Source of the DNA: Bacillota bacterium
GTDB lineage: Bacteria; Bacillota; Negativicutes; Sporomusales; Sporomusaceae
Assembly: GCA_023388195.1 (NCBI GenBank)
Contig: JAEWGR010000077.1
Coordinates: 15,401-79,400, forward strand
Reading direction: 5' to 3'
Length of the DNA stretch: 64,000 bases
Below the pieces are notes generated by a model. The model was not told the DNA's origin. It saw nothing but the letters and a program-made list of their open reading frames with translations, and ran no database searches. The translations under genes and the position numbers were made by a program. Below, in pieces: positions 44,931 to 53,953 of this stretch (its first letter is position 1; each line of letters starts with the position of its first letter).

Positions 44931-46655
44931 TTAAATCTGGTAATCGGCACCTGCTGTCCCTAAGAACGCAACAACCGGGATATGCCGGTATGTACTGAAT
45001 TCAAGCCATTTAGCAGTAAAACTTGACGCCTGTTTGCTTCGCCAGTCATTAATTGCTGCGAGCTCACCGATAAAGCCGGCATAGCTTGTTGCGGTTACCC
45101 TGAGAGCAGCCCCCTTAGAGTCAATCATAGGCACATCATCATAAGTTGCTTCGTCTAGTTTCGTTAACCCCACGACTTTGGCCTTTCTTATTTTAACAGC
45201 TACTTTAGTCTGAATATCAATAATATCAAAATCGGCAGGATACTCATAGGTTTTTCCGGTCACTGCCACCACATCCCCTACAGTAAAGGTATGGGGTCTG
45301 GCATCCAGTTTTCTTACAATACCTTCAGTAAGCACATAGAAATAATCATCAAAGCAGTTTACCACCATCTCCAAACCGTTGCCGGTCAGCTTGCTCCCCG
45401 CCTGCCACTCTTGCACAAGGCCTGATACAATACCGCCGCCACTCACATCATAGCCATCGACTATGACAAAACGGCCTGTTAACTGGTTATTCTTGAATTC
45501 GTCAAAACAGAGCTGCTTCTTGGTTCTGACAATGATTTCGGCTACATCATTGGTTTTGACCTGCGCGGCGTTTTCCAGGGTTGCCAGCGTAGTGGCGTCA
45601 ATGGCTTTCAGGATCGAGTGGATCTCGCATTCCACCTCTTGCGTTGCCAGCTTAAGCTTATATTCCTGACCCTTGACAAGCGGCTTTTTTCCCATCCAGA
45701 AGATATTGGCTTTGAATGTATCGGAAACTAAGGGTGCGTGGCTGGGATGGACAATAAATTCGCCCCGCTGATTAAAAAACTCATCTTCAACCGTGATGCC
45801 CACCGACATCCCGGCCGAGATCGTATCTGTTTTGTCCCTGTCGGCCCAGTATTCAATACTCTTAACCTTTGTGAGCTTATTGCTGGGCATGATCAGAATC
45901 TCGTCCCCCGTATGCAGGGTGCCTGCTTCAATCCGGCCGGCAATAATGCGCCGGTGATCAAATTTGTATACATCCTGAATAGGGAATCGCAGTGGTTTTG
46001 CTTCTAAGCCGCTGTCTTTTTCAAACAAGTCAATGGCCTTAAGAATCGGCTCCCCTTTATACCAGGGCATTTTATCCGAATGGGCAGTCATATTTTCGCC
46101 AAAAAAAGCGGATATGGGAATATACTTTAAGGGAAAGACGTGGAGATTATGCAGGAATTCGTTCATTTCCTGCTTGATCTCGTTGAATTTTGCCTCTGAA
46201 TAATCAATCAAATCCATCTTGTTAATAAGTACATAGGCTTTTTGGATGCCCAGCAGGGATAGGATATAGCCATGCCGTTTCGACTGCTCCTGAATCCCTT
46301 CATTCGCATCAATAATCAGCAGCGCCGCTTCAGCGCTGGCCGCGCCGGAGATCATATTTTTCAGGAATTCCTTATGACCGGGAGCGTCGATGATTACATA
46401 ATCTCTCTGGTCTGTACGGAATTGCAGCTGCGTTGTGTCAATGGTAATGCCCTGCTTTTGTTCTTCTTCAAAAGCATCCAGCAGATAGGCATATTCAAAG
46501 GGTTTACCTTTTTCTTTGGCAATGCGCTTGACCCGGTCAATTGCCCCCTCCGGCAAAGATTTTGTATCATATAACAACCTGCCAATCACTGTGGATTTGC
46601 CGTGATCGACATGACCAACAACAACAATATTAAGCACTTCTCTCTCCATACCCAT
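44931..46655 (-). CDS. cysN: Sulfate adenylyltransferase large subunit (GTPase) with extra C-terminal domain
   Basis: A 574-aa GTPase that drives ATP sulfurylase. G motifs: [17 protein letters not shown] and [15 protein letters not shown] is the switch region, as in CysN/EF-Tu. The protein is about 100 aa longer than E. coli CysN; residues from about 440 on form an extra region I do not recognise (no APS kinase P-loop seen). It lies 36 bases after cysD. Start ATG 46655 or 46649. Confidence 0.9.
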   Translation of the reverse strand: MGMEREVLNIVVVGHVDHGKSTVIGRLLYDTKSLPEGAIDRVKRIAKEKGKPFEYAYLLDAFEEEQKQGITIDTTQLQFRTDQRDYVIIDAPGHKEFLKNMISGAASAEAALLIIDANEGIQEQSKRHGYILSLLGIQKAYVLINKMDLIDYSEAKFNEIKQEMNEFLHNLHVFPLKYIPISAFFGENMTAHSDKMPWYKGEPILKAIDLFEKDSGLEAKPLRFPIQDVYKFDHRRIIAGRIEAGTLHTGDEILIMPSNKLTKVKSIEYWADRDKTDTISAGMSVGITVEDEFFNQRGEFIVHPSHAPLVSDTFKANIFWMGKKPLVKGQEYKLKLATQEVECEIHSILKAIDATTLATLENAAQVKTNDVAEIIVRTKKQLCFDEFKNNQLTGRFVIVDGYDVSGGGIVSGLVQEWQAGSKLTGNGLEMVVNCFDDYFYVLTEGIVRKLDARPHTFTVGDVVAVTGKTYEYPADFDIIDIQTKVAVKIRKAKVVGLTKLDEATYDDVPMIDSKGAALRVTATSYAGFIGELAAINDWRSKQASSFTAKWLEFSTYRHIPVVAFLGTAGADYQI

Positions 46656-46691
46656 TCAAAACGGCCCCCATCCTCCAATGTATTCTCACTT

Positions 46692-47492
46692 TTACATATA
46701 CCCATCTTTGCGCAGCTTCTGCATGGCGTAGGAATCTTCCTGATCCTGTGCCCGCCCGGCCCGTTCGCCTTGCTTGGTATTTTTGAGTTCGGCAATAATG
46801 TCTTCTACGGTCGTTGCCGTAGAATCAATCTGGCCGGTACAGGGTGCGCAGCCCAGGCTGCGGTATCTTTTCCCGTTCCTGGCAAAATACAGATCAACAA
46901 GCGGAATCTTTTCCCGGCCGATATAAGCCCAGATATCAATCTCATTCCAGTGCAGGATGGGATGTACCCGGATATGATTGCCTTTGGGGAAATCGGTTTT
47001 AAACTGGTTCCACAGCTCAGGCGGCTGGTTGGTATAATCCCATTCGGAGTCTTTATTGCGTTCGCTGAATACCCGTTCTTTGGAGCGAGATCCCTCTTCA
47101 TCCCGGCGTATCCCTAATATCAGCCCCTCGAACTCATATTTGGTTACCACCTGCTGCAACCCGTCGGTTTTTAAAGCCCGGCAACATACCAGCCGGCCTT
47201 TTTCCGGCCCCATGCCGGCCTGCAGCGCCTCTTCGTTGGTATGCACAATCAGCTCCAGGTTGTATTCCTTTGCTACCCTGTCCCGGAACTGGATCATCTC
47301 CGGGATTTTATAGGTTGTATCAACATGAATAAACGGAAACGGGCAGTGCCCAAAGAAGGCCTTTTTGGCCAGCCATAACAGTACTGTTGAGTCTTTACCG
47401 ATTGACCACAGCATACCCAGCTTGCCAAACTTCTTATAGGCTTCTCTCAATATAAAAATGCTTTGTGCTTCCAAGCGATCCAAATGATCCAT
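46692..47492 (-). CDS. cysD: Sulfate adenylyltransferase small subunit
   Basis: A 266-aa enzyme of the PAPS-reductase fold that makes APS from sulfate and ATP with CysN. Signature [17 protein letters not shown] is the PP-loop. [17 protein letters not shown] and [15 protein letters not shown] are CysD-typical. GGGAGGCGTTTATAT fixes the start. Gene order aprA-aprB-cysD-cysN. Confidence 0.95.
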   Translation of the reverse strand: MDHLDRLEAQSIFILREAYKKFGKLGMLWSIGKDSTVLLWLAKKAFFGHCPFPFIHVDTTYKIPEMIQFRDRVAKEYNLELIVHTNEEALQAGMGPEKGRLVCCRALKTDGLQQVVTKYEFEGLILGIRRDEEGSRSKERVFSERNKDSEWDYTNQPPELWNQFKTDFPKGNHIRVHPILHWNEIDIWAYIGREKIPLVDLYFARNGKRYRSLGCAPCTGQIDSTATTVEDIIAELKNTKQGERAGRAQDQEDSYAMQKLRKDGYM

Positions 47493-47506
47493 ATATAAAC
47501 GCCTCC

Positions 47507-47821
47507 CTAATATGCATTGGCCTGGTTCTTATCCACAGGTATAATCCGCTCCCGGCCATCAGGCTGAACAACAATCCAGTACAGCACCGAGCCGTCCTGC
47601 CGGGTATAGAGCAAACTGCCCCGGCCCCCGATATCAGCCCCCAGATAATACTGAATTGCCTTATAGGTACATTCCTTTAAACAGGAGGTACAGCCCCAAC
47701 AGTCCTGGGGAGCCCGGATTTCTGTTTTCCCTGCGCTGCCGGCACTAAGCAGGCTGCCGGGACAGACCTCCCGGCACTTGCCGCAGCCGCTGCACTTTTG
47801 GCTGTCAATCCTGATGCTCAT
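47507..47821 (-). CDS. aprB: Adenylylsulfate reductase beta subunit (ferredoxin)
   Basis: A 104-aa protein with two 4Fe-4S motifs, [13 protein letters not shown] and [16 protein letters not shown], and a C-terminal tail as in AprB. It feeds electrons to AprA for reduction of APS to sulfite. ATG at 47821 follows GAGGGATGAGATCT; the gene overlaps the end of aprA by 17 bases. Confidence 0.87.
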   Translation of the reverse strand: MSIRIDSQKCSGCGKCREVCPGSLLSAGSAGKTEIRAPQDCWGCTSCLKECTYKAIQYYLGADIGGRGSLLYTRQDGSVLYWIVVQPDGRERIIPVDKNQANAY

Positions 47822-49487
47822 AGATCTCATCCCTCTTTACCAAGTCTCTAAACACGATCCTGACTTCACCGTTTTCCAGCCTGGAGTTAACGTATTTCAG
47901 CCAGTCCTTATCATTTTTGTCCGGGTAATCGGTGTTTTCCTGAAAAGAATGCCAGCGGGTTTCCTGTCTGGCCTCAAGATGGCTGATGAGAACCTTGCAG
48001 ACATACAGCCTGTCAATTACTTCCCGGATATGCAGCAGCTGGCGCATATCCCTGGCCCGCAGCTGACTGCCTAACACCAGCAGCTCTTCGATCCGCTGCC
48101 TGGCCACCTGCAGCTTCTGGTAATTATAGGCATACCCTGAAGAAATGCCGCCGGCATAATCATCCATATTTTTTTGCATGGCCTCCTCGATGTCGGCCGC
48201 AGTGTACAGGGCTTCCCCTTGCAGCAAGTGCTGCAAAGCTGCACTCTTGCTGTGTATTTCCTTTTGCTCCGGCCAGTGATTCTGCTGATCCTTAATATAG
48301 TCTAAGACCGAGAAGGCGGCAATCTCCCCCTCGGCCAAACAGCCTGTCACAAATTTTTGCGGGCTGCCCCCGGCCACGTCACCGGCAGCATACAGTCCGT
48401 CAAGGGTTGTCGCCCGGTGGGTGTCTACCCAGTACCCACTGGCGGTATGGCCCCCGACAATATAGGGCTCGGTACCTTCAATCTCCACGTTTTCCGCAGC
48501 AGGTCCCTGCCGTTCCAGCCAGCGCAGTGTCTGGGCCGGAGCCATATTGAGGTAGGCTTTGTATAATTCGTCTTCCTGCTTGGCCGTAATCCCCACTGTC
48601 TTTAAGAAACAAGGCCCCTGGCCCTGCTTGTTTTCCATAACGGTAGAGTATAGACGGTTAGCGGTACTCATAACCCCGTACTGCTTTTCATATTCCTCGC
48701 CCCGGCTGTTCACCTGCTGTGCACCAACCCCCTGGGCGATGGTGCCGGTAGGGGCAATCGTATCTTTGCAGCGCAAAGCGATAAACCGCATCTCAAATGT
48801 GGTCATTTCCGCGCCGGCCCTAATGCCCATTGCGTAACCCGCCCCGGTATTAAAGGGGCTGTACCACAGCTTATGCCTGGAGAAGCCGGGGTTATTGGGC
48901 CGGTAAAGCCCGGCGGCACCGCCGGTGGCACAGAGGACAGCCTTGGCCGAGATAATATAAAAAATGGGGGCATCTACAGAAAAGCCATACGCACCGACCA
49001 CTTTTCCCGCCTGCACAATATAATCGGTGATGTTAATCCGGTTAATGACAGTCACTTCCCGGCAGTTCCCGACCGCCGCCGCCAGAATCGGCTTGATATT
49101 CTCGCCGTTGATTTTTATGTTCCTGTTGCCTCTGGCCACATACTCGCCAGCGGCATCTTTCTGGATAACCAGCCCCAGGCTTTCCATTTTATGAGTAACC
49201 TGATTAAGCCGCGCTGCTGCTGTATAGACAAGGTCCTCTCTGATCACCCCGGCAGCATCGTTTCTAACATAATCAAGATAGCTTGCCGGTGTCTGCCCTT
49301 TAACAATATAGGCATTAAGGGCATTTACTCCGGCTGCCAGACAGCCGCTGCGTTTAATATTGGCCTTTTCCGCAATAATGACCTTGGCAGTAGAATTCCC
49401 GGCAATGGTTAGGGCGGCAAAACAGCCTGCTGTCCCGCCGCCGATAATGAGGATGTCTGTTTCAAGACGCTTTTGCTCTAACATCAT
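47805..49487 (-). CDS. aprA: Adenylylsulfate reductase alpha subunit (FAD)
   Basis: A 560-aa flavoprotein of the fumarate reductase/AprA family. FAD motif IIGGGTAGCFAAL and GLYAAGDVAGGSPQKFVTG near residue 360 are typical. With AprB it reduces APS to sulfite and AMP. Placed between a sulfate importer and cysDN, it probably serves assimilation. No sulfite reductase is in the window. A long hairpin (49514-49571) lies before the gene. Confidence 0.9.
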   Translation of the reverse strand: MMLEQKRLETDILIIGGGTAGCFAALTIAGNSTAKVIIAEKANIKRSGCLAAGVNALNAYIVKGQTPASYLDYVRNDAAGVIREDLVYTAAARLNQVTHKMESLGLVIQKDAAGEYVARGNRNIKINGENIKPILAAAVGNCREVTVINRINITDYIVQAGKVVGAYGFSVDAPIFYIISAKAVLCATGGAAGLYRPNNPGFSRHKLWYSPFNTGAGYAMGIRAGAEMTTFEMRFIALRCKDTIAPTGTIAQGVGAQQVNSRGEEYEKQYGVMSTANRLYSTVMENKQGQGPCFLKTVGITAKQEDELYKAYLNMAPAQTLRWLERQGPAAENVEIEGTEPYIVGGHTASGYWVDTHRATTLDGLYAAGDVAGGSPQKFVTGCLAEGEIAAFSVLDYIKDQQNHWPEQKEIHSKSAALQHLLQGEALYTAADIEEAMQKNMDDYAGGISSGYAYNYQKLQVARQRIEELLVLGSQLRARDMRQLLHIREVIDRLYVCKVLISHLEARQETRWHSFQENTDYPDKNDKDWLKYVNSRLENGEVRIVFRDLVKRDEIYEHQD

Positions 49488-49513
49488 TTCACTTCACCCT
49501 ACTTTCCGCGCCT

Positions 49514-49571
49514 TAGTACCTTGTCAGCCCTAATTCAGTGAATACTGTTTTAGAGCTGACAAGGTACTAGT
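49514..49571 (-). promoter_or_regulatory. Long hairpin upstream of aprA
   Basis: Arms AGTACCTTGTCAGC / GCTGACAAGGTACT (about 14 bp, perfect) around a 26-base loop. No T tract follows, so it may stabilise the transcript or regulate aprA rather than terminate. Confidence 0.45.
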
Positions 49572-49576
49572 AAAAA

Positions 49577-49618
49577 GGTTAAGACAAACCCTCAATCCGT
49601 GCAGGAGTCTGCTTAACC
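49577..49618 (-). terminator. Terminator after cysA
   Basis: GGTTAAG (49577-49583) pairs with CTTAACC (49612-49618); TTTTT follows on the minus strand. Confidence 0.6.
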
Positions 49619-49623
49619 CTGGT

Positions 49624-50697
49624 TTAGATAACATAATCGTCCGGAATAAATATTTTCAAGTCCTTCGGCTTAACGAATACCTGCTCCCCGGCCTGCAGGT
49701 TAAGGGCGCGAAACCGCTCTTTACCTAATTCAGCCTCCATCATCTCGCCGGTATCCTCTCTTTTTAATTCCAGATGAACACTCGGGCCGACCGCCCGAAT
49801 AAAGAGAATTCGCGCCGGGATAAATTCATGACCTTTTTGCTCCCGCTCTACCTCAATATTATAGGGACGTACAAAACTGACAGCCTGGGTATCAAGGGTA
49901 TTAACATGTTCAGGGGCTTCTATTTCAATCGGGCCGATACTGATCCGCCCTTTATGAATCCGCCCGCGGAACAGGTTAACATTGCCTAAGAAGTCATATA
50001 CAAACGGATTAACCGGGTTCTCATAGACCTCTTCCGGCGTCCCCAGCTGCTCAATGCGCCCGTTGTTCAGGATTACAATGCGGTCGGCCACATCCAGTGC
50101 CTCTTCCTGATCATGGGTGACAAAGACACTGGTAACATGCAGCTCATCATGCAGCTGCCGCAGCCAGCGCCGCAATTCTTTACGCACTTTGGCATCCAGA
50201 GCACCAAACGGCTCATCTAACAGCAATACCTTGGGCTCCACCGCCAGCGCCCTGGCGAGCGCCACCCGCTGCCGCTGCCCGCCGGACAGCTGAGTTGGAT
50301 AGCGGCCTGACATCCCCTCCAGCTTAACCAGGCTCAACAAGGTCTGCACCTTCTCGTTGATCTCACTTTTGGCAGGCCGCAGATGACGGGGACGAACATG
50401 GAGACCAAATGCAACATTCTCAAAAACGGTCATGTGCCGGAACAAGGCATAATGCTGAAAGACAAAACCTACCTGTCTTTGCTGAACATTCCGCTCGGTT
50501 GTGTCCTCACCATGGAAAAGAATGGAGCCCTGGTCAGCCACCTCTAAGCCGGCAATAATGCGCAAGAGCGTCGTTTTACCCGAACCTGACGGCCCTAACA
50601 GGGCTACAAGCTCTCCGGTGGGAATTGTCAGGTTAACCTCTTTCAAGGCGGTAAACGAGCCAAACTGCTTATTTATATTAACAATCTCAATACTCAT
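49624..50697 (-). CDS. cysA: Sulfate ABC transporter ATPase
   Basis: A 357-aa ATPase: Walker [10 protein letters not shown], signature [17 protein letters not shown], Walker [13 protein letters not shown], followed by a TOBE-like C-terminal domain ([16 protein letters not shown]) typical of CysA. Start overlaps the cysW stop (ATGA). Last gene of the sulfate importer operon. Confidence 0.94.
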   Translation of the reverse strand: MSIEIVNINKQFGSFTALKEVNLTIPTGELVALLGPSGSGKTTLLRIIAGLEVADQGSILFHGEDTTERNVQQRQVGFVFQHYALFRHMTVFENVAFGLHVRPRHLRPAKSEINEKVQTLLSLVKLEGMSGRYPTQLSGGQRQRVALARALAVEPKVLLLDEPFGALDAKVRKELRRWLRQLHDELHVTSVFVTHDQEEALDVADRIVILNNGRIEQLGTPEEVYENPVNPFVYDFLGNVNLFRGRIHKGRISIGPIEIEAPEHVNTLDTQAVSFVRPYNIEVEREQKGHEFIPARILFIRAVGPSVHLELKREDTGEMMEAELGKERFRALNLQAGEQVFVKPKDLKIFIPDDYVI

Positions 50698-51593
50698 ATC
50701 TTAACCCCCTCTGCTTCAGGCTCCTGATTTTGCTGCTGCACTTTCCACTCGGCAATATTTTTTACAACTAAGGTTATGATCGCCATCAGCGTCATCAGGG
50801 AGGCCACAGCAAAAGCAGCTACAAACTGATATTCGTTATACAAAATTTCAACATGCAGAGGCATCGTGTTGGTAAGACCGCGAATATGGCCTGATACGAC
50901 CGACACGGCTCCAAATTCCCCGACTGCCCTGGCACTGGTGAGAATAACGCCATAAATCAAACCCCATTTAATATTCGGCAGGGTAACATGCCAAAAAGTT
51001 TTCCAGCCGCTCGCACCAAGTGTCAAGGCTGCCTCTTCTTCCGCAGTCCCCTGCGCCTGCATGAGGGGAATCAGTTCCCGGGCAATGAACGGAAAGGTAA
51101 CAAAAACTGTGGCCAGAACAATACCGGGCACCGCAAAAATGATCTTGATATCATTGGCAGACAGCCAGGGCCACAACACACCCGGTTTACCAAACAAAAA
51201 TACAAAGATCAGGCCGGCGATAACCGGTGAGACGGCAAAAGGCAGATCAATCAAGGTAATCAGAAAGTTTCTGCCGCGAAATTCAAATTTGGCTATTCCC
51301 CAGGCCGCCGCCAGCCCAAACAGCGTATTAAGCGGCACAGCAATTATTACTGTCAGCAGTGTAAGCTGTATGGCCGCTAAGGCATCAGGTTCAGTAATCG
51401 CTTTTACGTACAGGGCAGCCCCTTGTTCAAAGGCCTTGGCAAACACGGCAATCACCGGAATAATCAACATGATCCCGAGAAAACCAAGAGCAAGAGCGAT
51501 GAGCAGCCAGCGGATCAGGGGTAGTTCTGTTACCGTCCCGGCCGTCTGCCGCCGGGGCGTGACAACGGGTCGCAGCGCTATATTGCCAGCCAT
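50694..51593 (-). CDS. cysW: Sulfate ABC transporter permease
   Basis: A 299-aa permease with coupling loop [22 protein letters not shown] and the CysW-typical [24 protein letters not shown] at 51593 follows GAGGAGGCGGTACGT; the longer frame adds eight residues over the ribosome site. Partner of CysT. Confidence 0.93.
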   Translation of the reverse strand: MAGNIALRPVVTPRRQTAGTVTELPLIRWLLIALALGFLGIMLIIPVIAVFAKAFEQGAALYVKAITEPDALAAIQLTLLTVIIAVPLNTLFGLAAAWGIAKFEFRGRNFLITLIDLPFAVSPVIAGLIFVFLFGKPGVLWPWLSANDIKIIFAVPGIVLATVFVTFPFIARELIPLMQAQGTAEEEAALTLGASGWKTFWHVTLPNIKWGLIYGVILTSARAVGEFGAVSVVSGHIRGLTNTMPLHVEILYNEYQFVAAFAVASLMTLMAIITLVVKNIAEWKVQQQNQEPEAEGVKI

Positions 51594-51613
51594 ACGTACC
51601 GCCTCCTCTCCAA

Positions 51614-52453
51614 TCAATTATGTCGTTTGCTTTGCCACCACTGTAAAATATTAATAACAAACAGCATGATAAACGAAACGATCAGCATCACGGTGGCAAT
51701 CGCACTTGCGCCGGCATAGTCATACTGTTCCAGCTTGGTCATGATTAATAGCGGCGTAATCTCGGTTCGCATCGGCATATTGCCGGAGATAAACACCACC
51801 GAACCGTATTCGCCCAAGGCCCGGGCAAAGGCTAAGGCAAATCCGGTCAATAGAGCCGGCAGTATTTCCGGAAAAATAACCTTGGTAAAGGTCTGCAAGC
51901 GGCCAGCCCCCAGGCTGGCCGCCGCTTCCTCCACTTCTTTGTCCAAGGTCTGCAGGACCGGCTGAATCATGCGCACCACAAACGGCAGCCCGATAAAGGT
52001 AAGGGCAATGACAACTCCCAGGGGCGAATAAGCCCCCTTTATGCCAAGCATGGCTAAATATTGACCAATCCAGCCGTTGGGGGCGTACAGTGTTGTCAGG
52101 GTTATACCGGCAACCGCGGTAGGGAGGGCAAACGGCAGATCAACAAGCCCATCAATAATCCGTTTGCCGGGAAACGAATAGCGAACCAGGACCCAGGCCA
52201 CGAGCAACCCGAATACGGCATTAATCGATGCCGCGATCAGGGAAGCGCCAAAGCTCAGTTTATAGGAAGCAATCAATCTCGGCGCTGTGATAATTTCCCA
52301 AAAGTGTGTCCAGCCCATCCCGGTAGCTTTAACAATAATCGTAGATAAAGGAATCAATACTAAGAGCCCCAGGTACAGCATGGTAAATCCCATAGTCAGA
52401 CCAAAACCCGGCAGTATGCTATGTTTAGTTATTACAAGGGATTTAAGACTCAT
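51614..52453 (-). CDS. cysT: Sulfate ABC transporter permease
   Basis: A 279-aa permease with [23 protein letters not shown] and [19 protein letters not shown], both hallmarks of CysT (CysU). GTGGGGAATAATC precedes the ATG. It forms the sulfate channel with CysW. Confidence 0.93.
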   Translation of the reverse strand: MSLKSLVITKHSILPGFGLTMGFTMLYLGLLVLIPLSTIIVKATGMGWTHFWEIITAPRLIASYKLSFGASLIAASINAVFGLLVAWVLVRYSFPGKRIIDGLVDLPFALPTAVAGITLTTLYAPNGWIGQYLAMLGIKGAYSPLGVVIALTFIGLPFVVRMIQPVLQTLDKEVEEAAASLGAGRLQTFTKVIFPEILPALLTGFALAFARALGEYGSVVFISGNMPMRTEITPLLIMTKLEQYDYAGASAIATVMLIVSFIMLFVINILQWWQSKRHN

Positions 52454-52470
52454 GATTATTCCCCACTTCG

Positions 52471-53541
52471 TTACTGTTTGGCTTTCGGTGTATAAATTTG
52501 ATCAAAGAGACCGCCGTCTTTAAAGTGCTTATTATGAGTCTGCGTCCAGCCACCCAAATCAGCTATCGTAAACAGGTTAAGCTTCGGAAACTGGCTGGCA
52601 TATTTAGCAGCAACAGCTTCGGCCCGTGGACGATAATAGTTTTTGGCAGCAATTTCCTGACCCTGATCAGTATAGAGGTATTCAAGATACGCTTGCGCTA
52701 TCTGACGGGTTCCCTTTTTGTCTACCACTTTGTCTACTACTGAAACCGGTGGTTCTGCCAGAATACTAAGGGAAGGCGCTACGATTTCAAATTTATCCTT
52801 GCCTAATTCTTTTTCTGCCAATAAGGCTTCATTCTCCCAGGCAAGCAGGACATCGCCAATACCCCGTTCCACAAAAGTGGTTGTCGAACCCCGGGCCCCG
52901 GTATCAAGCACCGGTACATTCTGATAAAGCTTGGCAATGAAATCTTTCGCCTGGGCTTCATCATTATTATACTGTTTCAAGGCATAGCCCCAGGCTGCCA
53001 GGTGATTCCAGCGGGCACCGCCCGAGGTTTTGGGATTAGGCGTAATAACGGAGACACCTGGTTTAATCAAATCATCCCAGTCTTTAATATTTTTGGGATT
53101 GCCTTTGCGTACCAGGAAAACAATGGTCGAGGTATACGGAGTGGAATTCTGGGACAGACGCTTTTGCCAGTCAGGTGCAATCAGGCCTGCATTCTGCAGT
53201 TCATCAATGTCTTGCGCTAACGCCAGTGTTACCACATCGGCTTCAATCCCTTCCCGCACGGTACGGGCCTGGGCGCCTGAGCCCCCATGAGACTGCTGAA
53301 TAGTCACGGTTTGACCGGTTTTATTCTTCCAGTAGGCAGCAAAGGCTTCGTTAAATTCTTTGTACAGCTCGCGCGTCGGGTCATACGAAACATTAAGTAA
53401 TTTTACAGGTTCGGGCGCCGCTTTATCGGCACTTGCCGTCTCCTGTTTGCCGCAACCGGCAAGGCTGGTAACCAAAAGTGACATAACAATAATTAGGGCA
53501 TAACTCTTAATAGACCTCGACGCTGAAACAAAATTAAACAT
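52471..53541 (-). CDS. Sulfate-binding lipoprotein
   Basis: A 356-aa binding protein of the Sbp/CysP type. Lipobox LAGC after a hydrophobic signal; [20 protein letters not shown] and [18 protein letters not shown] are family signatures. ATG 53541 follows AGGAGGAGAGCAC. First gene of the sulfate importer operon. Its 350-base leader carries two leader elements and two more hairpins. Confidence 0.93.
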   Translation of the reverse strand: MFNFVSASRSIKSYALIIVMSLLVTSLAGCGKQETASADKAAPEPVKLLNVSYDPTRELYKEFNEAFAAYWKNKTGQTVTIQQSHGGSGAQARTVREGIEADVVTLALAQDIDELQNAGLIAPDWQKRLSQNSTPYTSTIVFLVRKGNPKNIKDWDDLIKPGVSVITPNPKTSGGARWNHLAAWGYALKQYNNDEAQAKDFIAKLYQNVPVLDTGARGSTTTFVERGIGDVLLAWENEALLAEKELGKDKFEIVAPSLSILAEPPVSVVDKVVDKKGTRQIAQAYLEYLYTDQGQEIAAKNYYRPRAEAVAAKYASQFPKLNLFTIADLGGWTQTHNKHFKDGGLFDQIYTPKAKQ

Positions 53542-53626
53542 GTGCTCTCCTCCTATGCTCTTCATAAATATAAACATTCCCCCTACTGCCATTGCCGCGG
53601 AATTTGTGTCTTACATCATAGCTAAC

Positions 53627-53663
53627 TACCGCAGCCGAGGGGGGATTTTGCCCGGCTGCGGTA
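53627..53663 (-). promoter_or_regulatory. Third hairpin in the sulfate leader
   Basis: Perfect 11-bp stem TACCGCAGCCG/CGGCTGCGGTA with a 15-base loop. No T tract. Next to it 53676-53708 forms GTTTGCA-GCC/GGC-TTGCAAAC. Both lie between leader element g and the first gene. Confidence 0.45.
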
Positions 53664-53757
53664 ATTATGCTTCTCGTTTGCAAGCCGGTGCGCACTCAGG
53701 CTGCAAACACGAAATAAGCAATTCTTACAGGAGAATTTGTTATAAATTCTGCTAGAA

Positions 53758-53810
53758 TAAAAAAACGGCTAACTACGTGTAGTAGTTAGCCTCCAGTTTT
53801 CTGGTGAGCT
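53758..53810 (-). promoter_or_regulatory. Leader element copy g (mini-hairpin plus terminator)
   Basis: Minus strand: CAGCTCA, CCAG-AAAA-CTGG, then AGGCTAACTAC pairing with GTAGTTAGCC and TTTTTTT. Second of two tandem copies before the sulfate importer. Confidence 0.6.
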
Positions 53811-53818
53811 GTTAGAAA

Positions 53819-53876
53819 TATAAAAGGCCAAGTTTAACCCTTTAGGGTAAACTTAGCCTTCAGTTATCTGATCAGC
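53819..53876 (-). promoter_or_regulatory. Leader element copy h (mini-hairpin plus terminator)
   Basis: Minus strand: CAGCTGA, TCAG-ATAA-CTGA, then AGGCTAAGTTTA pairing with TAAACTTGGCCT and TTTA. First of two tandem copies, about 25 nt after the expected start. Confidence 0.6.
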
Positions 53877-53902
53877 TGTTACATTTTAACTATTTATAAG
53901 TT

Positions 53903-53931
53903 AGTTTATCATCCCCCCCGGCGTCTGTCAA
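53903..53931 (-). promoter_or_regulatory. Sigma-A promoter of the sulfate importer operon
   Basis: TTGACA (53926-53931), 17-base spacer, TAAACT (53903-53908), reading left into elements h and g. Confidence 0.7.
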
Positions 53932-53953
53932 GCAAATTGCGGCCTATATCCTG

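Noticed and set aside
5992..53876. Leader elements as SAM (S-box), T-box or cobalamin riboswitches
   Set aside because: The conserved cores of these RNAs are absent and only 20-40 bases lie between promoter and terminator.
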